From Bactrocera neohumeralis (lineage: Eukaryota; Arthropoda; Insecta; Diptera; Tephritidae): DNA of 64,000 bases. The translations under genes were made by a program, and so were the position numbers. Shown here in pieces: positions 45,346 to 54,736 of the stretch. The stretch is taken from contig NC_065921.1 of the NCBI RefSeq assembly GCF_024586455.1, positions 27,587,135 through 27,651,134 of the forward strand, read 5' to 3'. Position 1 is the stretch's first letter. The number at the start of each line of letters is the position of its first letter. The notes below the pieces were generated by a model, which did not search any database, was not told where the DNA came from, and saw only the letters and a program-made list of their open reading frames with translations.

Positions 45346-46106
45346 ATATTGAAATTTTAGCAAATTTTGTGACATTTTTTTATCCCATGTTACCAGCTGA
45401 TGATTAGAATACTTATAAACGAAGTGACGTTCCAAAAAATTGTGGTTGTGATTCTGAGAGATTAGTTCACTCAAATTTCGTGGCAAACTTAATACACTCC
45501 ATTGAGGGCATAAAAATACCACAAATTCCGCCAATATCTTAGATTTGTATGTGCTTCAGGTCATTCTTAGGCTTGCTGGCGCTTAACCTTGATGGCAACC
45601 AGTATAAAAGTAAATCCTTCAGTTCATTATTGCATCGGTAAAAGCAGTGATTATTCAAAAGCTCTCTCTCCCTCTTGGCATTTCATAAGTATAGAGTTGT
45701 GCTTCATAATCAGTTTGCGAGACATGGTCCAAGACAGATGCCTTTCATAGCTGCAACTACTAGACTTAACAAAGGAACTTCATAGTGGTCCGAAAAAGTT
45801 CATACAACCAGCTCGTTCTCACGCCACAAATTTGTGAGCTGTTTGTCAACTTAAGAAAAATTAATTGTATAAGTGCAAAGCATGTCCTTAAGTTTATTGC
45901 AATCATAACATAGAAACAAATCATGTTGCTATGCGCACAAAGCATTCACACACACACATTCACATTGGAAGTATTATGCAAGAAGAACTGCGTTCAAATA
46001 AGTACTCAACTATAATCTTGAGCAATCGCAAAAGGAAACGAGTATGCATCTATTATTATAGCACAATAGAGGGTGCGCAGTTAGGAATGCTTAGTAAATT
46101 ATAGAT
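45346..46106. other. Unassigned intronic DNA
   Basis: No VWC-type cysteine pattern or splice-bounded exon was seen. A short CA run lies at 45950-45960. Confidence 0.4.
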
Positions 46107-46562
46107 TCCAAGTGCAGCCAGGTCCTTTGGCACCTGGTATGTCCAACAGCGTCGAAGTTTTCCTCTTCCTCTGCTTCCCCAGGCGGGTACTGCATCGAAC
46201 ACTCTCGGAGCCGGAGTGGTTTCATCCATTCTGTCGGCCGAATTAATTCGCTGAACTAAATCAATGTCGTCGTATATCTCGTACAGCTCTTCGTTCCATC
46301 GACTGCGCCATTTTTAAAGATAGTCGGGATCATTCGCCATTGCCAATGCACAAGGGACCCAAAGGACCATAAATCTTACCCGAAACCCTTCTCTCGAAAA
46401 CTCGTAACGCCGACTCATCAGATGTGTCATCGTCCATGCCTCTGCACCATATAGCTGGATCGAAATGATGAGTGACTTGTAGAGTTTGGTCTATGTTCGT
46501 CGAGAGAGGACTTTACCTCTCAATTACCTACTCAGTCCGAGGTAGCCCCCTCGTTGGCAAAG
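46107..46562 (-). pseudogene. RTE-like LINE reverse transcriptase C-terminus relic (copy F)
   Basis: Minus-strand landmarks are shared with copies A, C and E: DESALRVFERRVSGKIYGPL, YELYDDIDLVQRIN, MDETTPAPRVFDAVPAWGSR and a truncated 3' end at 46107. A 24-bp insertion at 46310-46333 interrupts it. Both palm and tail are missing. Confidence 0.7.
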
Positions 46563-46599
46563 TATCACATATCCCATGATCCCGACTGTCTTTAAAAAT
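46310..46599. repeat. 24-bp inverted pair: insertion copied from flank
   Basis: ATTTTTAAAGATAGTCGGGA plus TCAT at 46310-46333 is the reverse complement, with one mismatch, of 46576-46599 just outside the LINE fragment. The left copy sits as an extra segment inside the LINE, bordered by a repeated CGCCATT, so it looks like filler DNA templated from the neighbouring flank during break repair. Confidence 0.7.
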
Positions 46600-46759
46600 G
46601 ATTAATGCAAACTAAGGGCTTGGTTGTAAATACAGAAGAGAGAAGTTCTGAGTCGGTGTTAGATACAAGCTCATCTAAAGTGTTTGAATTGGAAACGTAT
46701 AAGACTGGATATAATAAAATGTGTGAAATCATTTGAGCCAAGACACCGAGAAGGAAGTA

Positions 46760-46890
46760 CTTACAACCGTCAGATCTAAGTAGCCGGAACGGACCCGCAT
46801 TTTTATCCGACCAAGGGCAGTCAACTCGGCACCATTCCACGAAATTGCTTCAGGAATGATTTCCGGCGCTATAACAATAGAAACGAAGTA
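46760..46890 (-). repeat. Dispersed tephritid-type repeat, copy 4
   Basis: The minus strand reads TTGTTATAGCGCCGGAAATC, GCCGAGTTGACTGCCCTTGG, TCGGATAAAAATGCGGGTCC and GTTCCGGCTACTTAGATCTG. Same order of words as the copies at 16490, 19289 and 44085. Noncoding. Confidence 0.65.
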
Positions 46891-46971
46891 CCTTTCAAAG
46901 AGTCTTTGTAGTCAACCATATGCCAGTCACTCTGTCGTGTGGTTTCTTTTATATAACGCTGTCGACAATAA

Positions 46972-47580
46972 GTTGAGTTAGGTTAGTTTTCCAACTGATC
47001 TCGGTGACGGAGAAGTGAATTTTGTTTCTTGTGAACATAAACAGATATGTTTTCTCCGGGTTCAACCCCATACCCGCTTGCGATACCCAATTCTGGAGAG
47101 TATTGAAAGTCGTGCTCATAGTACTGCTAATGGTCTGTAGACACCTACCCTTATGAATATGACAATATCGTCCGCATATGCCACTATCTTAGGGGCTTTG
47201 TCGTTTAAGTTCCTTAGCTATTATTCACCACTAATATCCATAGAAGCGGAGAAAGCACTACACCTTGCGGAGTATCTCTACAGACTTCCTTGTCATTCTA
47301 GCGGCGTCCCATTTTGCTCTTATTCTACTAGAGGTCAAGAGGCTTCTGATCCAGCATTGCATTGCATAGCAGGGTTAACACCTATTGACTGGATACTATT
47401 CAGAATAGATTCCGTAGCGACGTTGCTAATGCTCCAGAAATGTCCATGAATGCTCTAAGAGCGTATTTCTTCATATTCAAGAGCCGTTTCGATATGAAAT
47501 ACCAGTGTATGGAGTTCAGTCTCTACTAATCTGGAATGAGTCCGTCTGTGCCGGTAGATTTGTATGGGTCAAATGAATGG
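46972..47580 (-). pseudogene. LOA/I/R1-type LINE reverse transcriptase relic joined to (CCTAA)n
   Basis: From about 47580 the minus strand reads TELHTLVFHIETALEYEEIR, AFMDISGA (motif A region), STSRRIRAKWDAARMTRKSV-like, QGVVLSPLLWILVVN (motif B), IVAYADDIVIF (catalytic YADD near 47175), GLNPEKTYLFMFT and then, abruptly, CTAACCTAACTCAAC at 46972. The joining of a mid-polymerase position to the 3' tail sequence indicates an internal deletion. Upstream to about 47900 may be the 5' continuation, but it is too decayed to name. Confidence 0.7.
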
Positions 47581-49016
47581 AAAGCACATTTTATTTTATT
47601 ATTCGTAAAGATGTGTTCGGAAAAATTTACCGCCCTTACAGCCTGGAATGTGCACACTGACTAGGTCTTCAAATGAGTCCTGGTAGTTGTCCGTTCACTC
47701 TCCGCTACTTTTGCGAATCCAGGCCGGACGAGCCTTTTTGATAATAGGATTTTGGATAATGTGCATTGGAAGAAATGTGCAATACTTTGGAATGAATATG
47801 TGGAGACACACTTAGCCGCTGCTGCTTCAAAATTCCTTTAGGTGGACCTAGGCGCAATCTTTAGGGAAAAAAGAGCTCCCACGAGGCAAAACTAATATTT
47901 TGGTCCGCAATAAGCATATATTTGCTGGCGTGACACCCTTTTTAATAACTTTGTTGTTGTTGTGGTTGTTGTTGTTATAAATTCATATGAATTTGGTAAC
48001 GCCATAAAGCACAGAATTGATTATAATTTATCCAGCCAAACGGACAGCGTCTCAACTTATTGCCAACTACACATGCTTGTGTGGGCATGTGTGTGTGTGT
48101 GTCTGTGTTCGTATTTAATGCGCTTAACTTTTGTGTTGTTGTTGTTATTCTTGTTGGTATTGCTAAAAATTGTATGTTGTAGACGGCTTTGCCGCTTCCA
48201 TGAGCAGCCAAGTTATTGACCCAAATATTTGTCAACGCTAAAATTCATAATCTCAAATGACAGCAGACAAACGGAGCATGCACACACACATATGTACATA
48301 TATGCATGTAAATGTATGCACATGCACATGATAGTAGTGCCGGGATAGTAGTAGACGGAAGTTAATAAGGCGAGCATAGCGACGGATGTGTGAGTGTGTG
48401 CGAATAATGAATGATTTATATGCGAAAATCCGCTCAAAATAAGTGACTGCATTGAGACACAAACACACACAATGCGCCTGCATGACTAGCGTCCTACTCC
48501 AGATCCTTGCTAGCCAACCCTCCGCCCTTGAGGGCGCAACGCAAGCGCTTGGGGATGCGTAAATTTCATTGCGTGAGCTGGCGACTGTGTTCCTCCGCCA
48601 ATATTCGCTTCGAACATGAGCATAATTCGTCGCGCATACACACACACGCACGCATACTCATGCACTAAGGAGGGTTAGATGTGCAGTGCTAAGATTTACA
48701 AGTTAACCTCAAAGCAAATAATAAAGAAAGATGCTCGAAATAAATAAAATTAAGGGCAAACAGCTTGAACTGGCCAATGGCCATATTTTGCCCGGTTCTT
48801 GATCTCATTTACACAAAACCGTTATGATTTGCTTGCCATTTGTGTGAGTGTGTGTGTGTGTATGGATGTGTGCATGTGGACAGTGGTCAGCAGCGCCAAA
48901 GTGCAGCTCAATAAAGTAAATCAAATACAACAAAACACATATGTATTGGTGCACACACGTACATATGTATATGTAATAAAACATATTGTTGTTGTTTATA
49001 TATTCGTTACATTTCT
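47581..49016. other. Intronic DNA: possible LINE remnant, then single-copy microsatellite-rich block
   Basis: 47581-47900 may continue the LINE. 47930-49016 looks unique, with TTG runs, a GT run (48086-48104), CATA words, CACACA near 48638-48655 and GT near 48841-48860. Minus frames up to 132 codons reflect these repeats. No exon found. Confidence 0.45.
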
Positions 49017-50046
49017 TATACCCTGAACAGCGTGTACTTATATTATGTTTGCCACGAAGTTTGTAACAACCCAATGAACTGTATGTCGTCATCTAAAGTG
49101 CAAAATAATTCATAAGTTTACAGGCGATGGAAAAGCGATATAATAGAAACCACTCATATTGAAATAAAATGTGAGTTTTGGTTATAAAATGGTTATATAT
49201 TGGTTATAAAGTGGTTATATATTGGTTATAAAATGGTTATATATTGGTTATAAAATGGTTATATATTGGTTATAAAATGGTTATTTATTGGTTATAAAAT
49301 GGTTATATATTGGTTATAAAGTGGTTATATATTGGTTATAAAATGGTTATATATGGTTATAAAATGGTTATATCTCACAGCGTTAGCCTAAAATTTTATG
49401 CTACATGTATGTATAATATGTAGCAAATCGTAAGCAATGAAAAACTCAATTTCGACTGTTTTCACATACGTTGTTTTGCATTTTAGGTGACGATATATAA
49501 ATAACGAGCTGACTTGATTTAGCTCTATTCGTCTGTTTGCATATACGCGCACAGTTTTTGAGATATCGCTCTGAAATTTTGCACACGTTCTTTCTTCTCA
49601 AAGAGCTGCTCATTTGGCAGAACTGCCGATATCGGACGACTATAGCATATAGCTGCCATACAAACTGAACGATCGATATCAAGTGTTTGTATGGAAAACT
49701 TTTTCAGTTTATAAGATATCTCCACGAAATTTAGCATAAGTTATTATCTTCAGCAATGGTGCAATTCCTGAAATTTTTCTTCAGATCCGATCACTATAGC
49801 ATATAGCTGGCATACGAGGTGAACGCTCAAAATCAAGTTCCTGTATAGAAAACTTTTTCATTTGACGAGATATTTTCACGAAATTTAGCATGAGTTATTA
49901 TCTTAAGCAATGGTACAATACCTGAAAATTTTCTTCAGATCCGATCACTATAGCATAGCTGCCATACAAACTGAAGCATGAAAGTTCCTGTATGGAAACT
50001 TTTATATTTGTGAAGGGTATTATAGTTTCGCTGCACGCGTAGTTGA
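49017..50046 (+). mobile_element. INE-1/DINE-1-like element, nearly complete
   Basis: It starts TATACCCTGAACAG at 49017 and continues with TTTGCCACGAAGTTTGTAAC (5' block). A minisatellite lies at 49177-49373. Then come TTTGAGATATCGCTCTGAAA and GCCGATATCGGACGACTATA, and about three tandem units of 150-160 bp, each with ATAGCATA..GCTG(C/G)CATAC and ACGAAATTTAGCAT. It ends GAAGGGTATTATAGTTTCGC at about 50030. The order 5' block, central tandem units, 3' end with a weak hairpin fits INE-1-type elements. Confidence 0.7.
49177..49373. repeat. 22-bp minisatellite, about 9 units
   Basis: The unit is TTGGTTATAAAATGGTTATA plus TA, itself two variants of an 11-bp word (TGGTTATAAAA and TGGTTATATAT). Units are nearly identical, with A/G changes (AAAATGG or AAAGTGG). 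It lies between the 5' block and the body of the INE-1-like element. Confidence 0.9.
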
Positions 50047-50560
50047 AAATTTTTCTTCTTTTGGTTTTTTTCTATTTCCATGCCATTTTATAAATAATGT
50101 GATTTATGCTCAACTGAAAGGAAATGTTCCGTAGGCAGCTGCTTGGCAACACTAAATACTCTGATATATGAGCCAAATATTGCACAGCACATACATATAC
50201 AAGTGGGCATAAAACTGAATATTACAGGCTTGTGCAAAGTATAGCGCTGCACACGAGAGTAGCTCAAAATGTTTAGAGATTATTACATATAAGCATATTG
50301 CTAACGATATATTGTTATAATTTAGTCGACTTTTAGGCGTGCGGCATAGCTCAGTGCTATTTGTGCTGGACAAGCTCTCTGTCAGCTTTTGTTTTTGTCT
50401 TCTGTTTTCAAATGAAAAGCTCTGCTTTAGTGTTGAGCTGTTTAGTCGAAGAGAGCGAAACCTATATCATCGTCTTCCTCGGACTCCTACACCTCCTTAT
50501 TGGCTTCTTCCTTCTTTTCGGCAGTAGCGCCAGCACCAGCACACACACAAAGCAATTTTG
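50047..50560. other. Unassigned intronic DNA
   Basis: It includes overlapping frames of about 60-100 codons (50339-50666, plus) that run into the next repeat and show no domain. Confidence 0.4.
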
Positions 50561-50803
50561 TTCGTTCAACTTGTATGGAAACTATATGCTATATCGGCAA
50601 TTCCGACAAATGAGCAGTTTCTTGGAGAGAAAAGGACGTGTGCAAAATTTCCGATGGATATCTTAAAACCCGTATATACAGACCGACAAACATATGGAGA
50701 TGACTAAATTAATTCAGCTCGTAATGCTGATCATATTATAGGGTACTTTCTTCAGGATATTTCATACTTCGTAGCAAACTTAATATAGCCTGTTGAGGGT
50801 AAA
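50561..50803 (-). mobile_element. INE-1/DINE-1-like 5' block fragment
   Basis: TTCGTTCAACTTGTATGGAA, ATTCCGACAAATGAGCAGTT, GAGAGAAAAGGACGTGTGCA, CAGCTCGTAATGCTGATCAT and CAAACTTAATATAGCCTGTT are the 5' block in minus orientation. Internal units and 3' end are absent. Confidence 0.7.
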
Positions 50804-51194
50804 AGCGAAAGAAGAAATTATAATTTTATTTTTTATACCAAAATCTTGGTGATAAACGTTAACATAGACTTTGTTTGAGTTAATGCAAACTTCTCAAGAA
50901 GAAATCGCATTTTCCATGTAGCCTATAACATGTTTCCAGGAAAGGTTCGTCTATAGTATAGTTTGCTCAGCGAGAGAATAGTCTCTAAAAAATCTGAGAT
51001 TAATTTAGTGTAGATCCACATATCTTAAGCAGGAAAAACGTCTCTGGTTTATTTTTTATTCTAATTTGGCTGAATACTTGTAGTTAATCTTTTGCGACCT
51101 CAATTCGAAGTATTTCTATGTTTTGAACATAGACGCTTTTCTCTAGTCCAAAACTCTCTCTCATTTTCTCTATCTTCACTAACAGTAGCAGCAA
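50804..51194. other. Unassigned intronic DNA
   Basis: AT-rich, no recognised feature. Confidence 0.4.
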
Positions 51195-51735
51195 TCTACT
51201 TCTTTACTAAGCTTGTCTGACCACAGTGGAATTGTGGGAAATTGTAAAGGCGCGGGTAGGGGACACACATGAGCTCAGTAAGCGTTAAGTTGCGAAAGAC
51301 CACTGCTCCAGAGTGGAACGTAATAGGTCCATTCAACTTCTAGCTTAGTTCACATGGTCGCAATAATAGGTGTCCTAACTGAACACTGGCCCATTATAAT
51401 TTTGGAGGACACAACCTGTCAAAGTTGGATGAAAATGAGGTGCAAACATCTAGACACTTTCTCCTTCACTGTCCAGCTTTCGACAGACTAAAGTTGAAGT
51501 ATTTAAATTGCCATACTTTTTACGAACCCGTCGAATTCGCTGGAATTGTTATTAGCCGCCTCAATAAATTTGTAGCAGGCTCTAGGCGCTTTGTAGATAT
51601 GCGACGGTCTTTTTGATCAATACTTAAGAGTTCTGGGCATCACAATGGGAAGGCATCTCTAGCTGTCCTATTGGGATTATGCGTGACGGCGTGAGAAATC
51701 AGCTTACTTACCTTACCTAACCTAACCTAACATAA
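51195..51735 (+). pseudogene. RNase H-type LINE C-terminus relic with (CCTAA)n tail
   Basis: The plus strand reads SGIVGNCKGAGRG (end of RNase H; the usual form is SGIxGNExADxLA), then MDENEVQTSRHFLLHCPAFD (knuckle with H and C), LKYLNCHTFYEPVEFAGIVI and SRLNKFVAGSRRFVDMRRSF. A short 3' UTR ends in CCTTACCTAACCTAACCTAA at 51711-51730. Several stops lie between the blocks. It is a related but different subfamily from 10998-11725. Confidence 0.75.
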
Positions 51736-52045
51736 CTTAGTGAAAGGGATCCTTTCTGCGTAAATTTGAGCAGGGTTATTAAAAATCTACCCAGAAGAAG
51801 AGGGTAAACCAGAAAAAGAAAGTCACCCACCGATTTTGCTGCTTTATAAGACCCATTACCGAATCGTTTACAATACACCTAGCTCTAGTGTTTTCCTTCT
51901 TCTATCATCTATTACTACCTGAAAACTTAAGGAATCTAATCGAGGGTGCAAAGCCTCAATATAGACTAACAATTGTTTTTATAAACGATGAAAGAAAAAT
52001 AATTTTGTTGGACATACGAAGTTTTTCCACATCCCAGTTTTACTA
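51736..52045. other. Unassigned intronic DNA
   Basis: AT-rich, no recognised feature. Confidence 0.4.
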
Positions 52046-53200
52046 TTAGGTTGACCCTATCTCCCTTCCGCTTTTTTGCTCTTTATTTAATGCTTTATAA
52101 ATAGTGTTGCAGTGATCAGATTTTGTTGAAATATGCGCAATTTCGTTTGATAATCTAATTCTATCTAGACGGCAACTTCATAATACCCCCCTCGTAGAAG
52201 CCCCCCTCTTTATTTGTGAAGAACACGGACAGCCACTTTTCACAAGCCTCTTTTGAGTTCAACTTTACACCAACAAGGGCGTTCGCCATGGACAGGAACA
52301 GGTGGTAATCACTTGGCGCTATGTCCGGGCTATATAGTGGATGCGATAAAACCTCCCATCCGAGCTCCCATAACTTCTGACGAATTATCAACGAAGGGCG
52401 TGGTCTGGCGTTGTCCTAGTGGAACACTACACGCTTCCTGTTGGCCAATTCTGGACGCTTCTGGTCGATCGCCTGCTTCAAGCGGTCCAGTTGTTCGCAG
52501 TAGATGGTAGAATTAAGCGTCTGGCGACATGGGAGCAGTTCATAGTAGATAATTCCCTTCCAATCCCACCAAACACACAGCAAAACATTACTGGCCGTCA
52601 ATCCGGCTTGGCCAATGTTTGGGATGATTCACCGACCTTCGACCACGAGCGTTTTCAGTTGATATTGTCGTATGTAATCCATTTTTCGTCGCCAGTCATC
52701 ATCCGCTTCAAAACTGGGTCGAGTTCGTTCCGTTTCAGCAGCATATCGCAGGCATTTTTTTTTGCGTCAAATCTGCGGCACCCAAACATCAAGCTGTTTT
52801 GTGTATCCAGCCTTCTGCAGATGGTTGAAAATGATTTGGTGACTAACTACCATCTTCTGGGCGATGTCACGAGATGCCACATGCCGGTCTAACACGATGT
52901 TTTCCATGATTTGATCGGTATTCGTCGTCACAGGTCTTCCGCCGGCTGGCTTATCCATGGTGTCGTTTTCACCCGCTCTGAATCGTCGAAACCATTCCTC
53001 CGCAGTTCGAAGTGATAGAGTACCATCGCCCCAAAACACCATTAATCTCACGGAACGTTTCTCTAGCGGATTTGCCTTTAACGAAGAAAAACTTTAAAAT
53101 AGCGCGAATTTTGACGTTAGTGAACTCCATGTCCATCCAGAACTTGAAGTGATCTATAGTAAGTGTTTCCATAAAGCTACAAAAAGGCATGCCAAACTCT
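52046..53200 (-). mobile_element. Mariner pseudogene, near full length (family F, mauritiana/mellifera-like)
   Basis: From 53190 the minus strand reads KIRAILKFFFVKGKSARETF, LSLRTAEEWFRRFRAGENDT, ENIVLDRHVASRDIAQKMVV, LQKAGYTKQLDVWVPQI, CDMLLKRNELDPVLKRMMTG with DEKWITY (first Asp), NVLLCVWWDWKGIIYYELLP, RKRVVFH followed by a stop in place of Gln, DNARP (second Asp), HPLYSPDIAPSDYHLF (third Asp) and FFTNKEGGFYEGGIMKLPSR. All three catalytic Asp codons survive. Frameshifts split the ORF at least three times. A candidate terminal repeat starts TTAGGTTGACC at 52046; its partner was not found. Best-preserved transposase in the window. Confidence 0.88.
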
Positions 53201-54736
53201 AGAGAAAGTCAATATTAATAATGCTGACAACACTCAAGGCTGCGGTCTAACTACTTATCGAACTACTCTAGTAACCGTGTTAGCCGTATATCATCTTTCT
53301 CCTCTCTTCTACTTCGTAAAGTGTATGTATGTATGTATGTAGGTATTTATTTATGTGTGTGTGTTGAATGAATGTAGTAGTGTCGACTGAGCGCTGTGAC
53401 AAATAAATTGCAGAGCTTAAAATCATCAGAGCGACTGCTGTTATTGTCGTTGTTGTTGGCATTACTTCTTTATTGCGTACATTTTTGGCAATTGCCGCAA
53501 CTTGGAAAAATTGTGTAGTCAAGCATGCACACGACTATTTGTGAACACAATAAACTTAAAGGCATGGGTAAGCGTAGATGCAAGGCAATCCATGCAACTT
53601 CAGTTGTGGGAAAGTTCATGCAACTGCTTTAGGGTTGTACGTAACTGAATAATCCAGAATGAAGCCAGAAGTTGTTCATATCGAGACGTCGTCGTTGATT
53701 GGTTATTGTATACTCCTTGTTCCTGAAGTTGCAGAAGTGTCTGCCATTCCTTGAATGAATGTTGTATACTTCTCGCCTTCATCGAAAGTCCAAGCAAGAA
53801 CAGGCTTTTCTTCTACCGCTTAACTGTCTCAGAGATTTTTCCAAGGTAATTTGAAAATATCACTCTTATCTAATATAATTAGAGCCATTAAATGTAGCAT
53901 GTACCCCTGCATTTTGCCGTTCCAACACACAGTAAACTATCTCTACAATTATTATAAGCGGTTGTTCTTGAAAACTTGCAGATTAGTAAATAAGACTTGG
54001 ATTAAAACAACATTTACCATCAGCTTAAATAAGATTTTCAACATGAAATTCCTTAAGATCGAAGTTCAAGGTTTCCTTTGTAGACTAACTAAGTCTAATC
54101 CAAAAGACTACTCACAGGTGATATTCCCTCCGGCAAACCTATCAAGAACTCAAATTCAACGAAACGATCTGTTTCCAAGTCATCCGTACTCGCCAAAGTC
54201 ATTTTTTTTGTTTTTAATTTTTAATAAAATCAAAAATGAAATCTTTAGTTCCATAACTAATAAGTTTTTCTATGGTAAAATACAGACTTGGAAAAGTTAG
54301 GTTATGTATTGTTTGCCACAAGTTCTGTTACAAGTTCAAGCTCTGATAAAACTTAAACTATAATACATGTTTAGGTAGTTTTATTCAATAATGCATATGT
54401 TATGTGAACGATGTACAACATTTAATTTCAAATGGTCACCTATTGCTTTGACTCAAGGCCTCAAACTTGTCGGCCATTGATCAATAGCAGCACGTAGAGC
54501 TTCTATTGGTATTGACTATTTTTTGAGAATATCCAAACTTCTGTGGGCTATTCGACAATCCGTATTCTATAACTCTGACCACAAACTGTAGTCTAATGGA
54601 CGCAAATCTCCACTTTAAGACGGCCAATCAGCTATAGCTATGAACCGAGAATATTGTTTTTAAGACACTGCTGGTTTTTGCCACGTTTGTTGGAGCAGAA
54701 TCTTGCTGGAAGATCCAAGACTCTTCATCGATGGTA
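53201..54736. other. Intronic DNA without recognised gene
   Basis: GTAT microsatellite at 53322-53342. A 149-codon plus frame (53851-54300) is Lys/Asn/Phe-rich without domain, signal or cysteine pattern, and no splice context supports it. The rest is AT-rich. Confidence 0.4.

Noticed and set aside
49177..49373. Regular repeats resembling a CRISPR array
   Set aside because: Units are directly tandem with no variable spacers, and the sequence is eukaryotic; it is a minisatellite.
50341..50365. tRNA-like A-box word (TAGCTCAGTGC)
   Set aside because: No matching B box (GGTTCGANTCC) or acceptor stem within 100 bp.
51711..51731. CCTAA repeats as a telomere or interstitial telomere site
   Set aside because: Only three to four units, at the end of a LINE relic; flies lack TTAGG telomeres. 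Treated as LINE tails instead.
53851..54300. 149-codon plus frame in intron 2
   Set aside because: It lacks VWC cysteine spacing, signal peptide or splice sites; Lys/Asn/Phe composition reflects AT richness.
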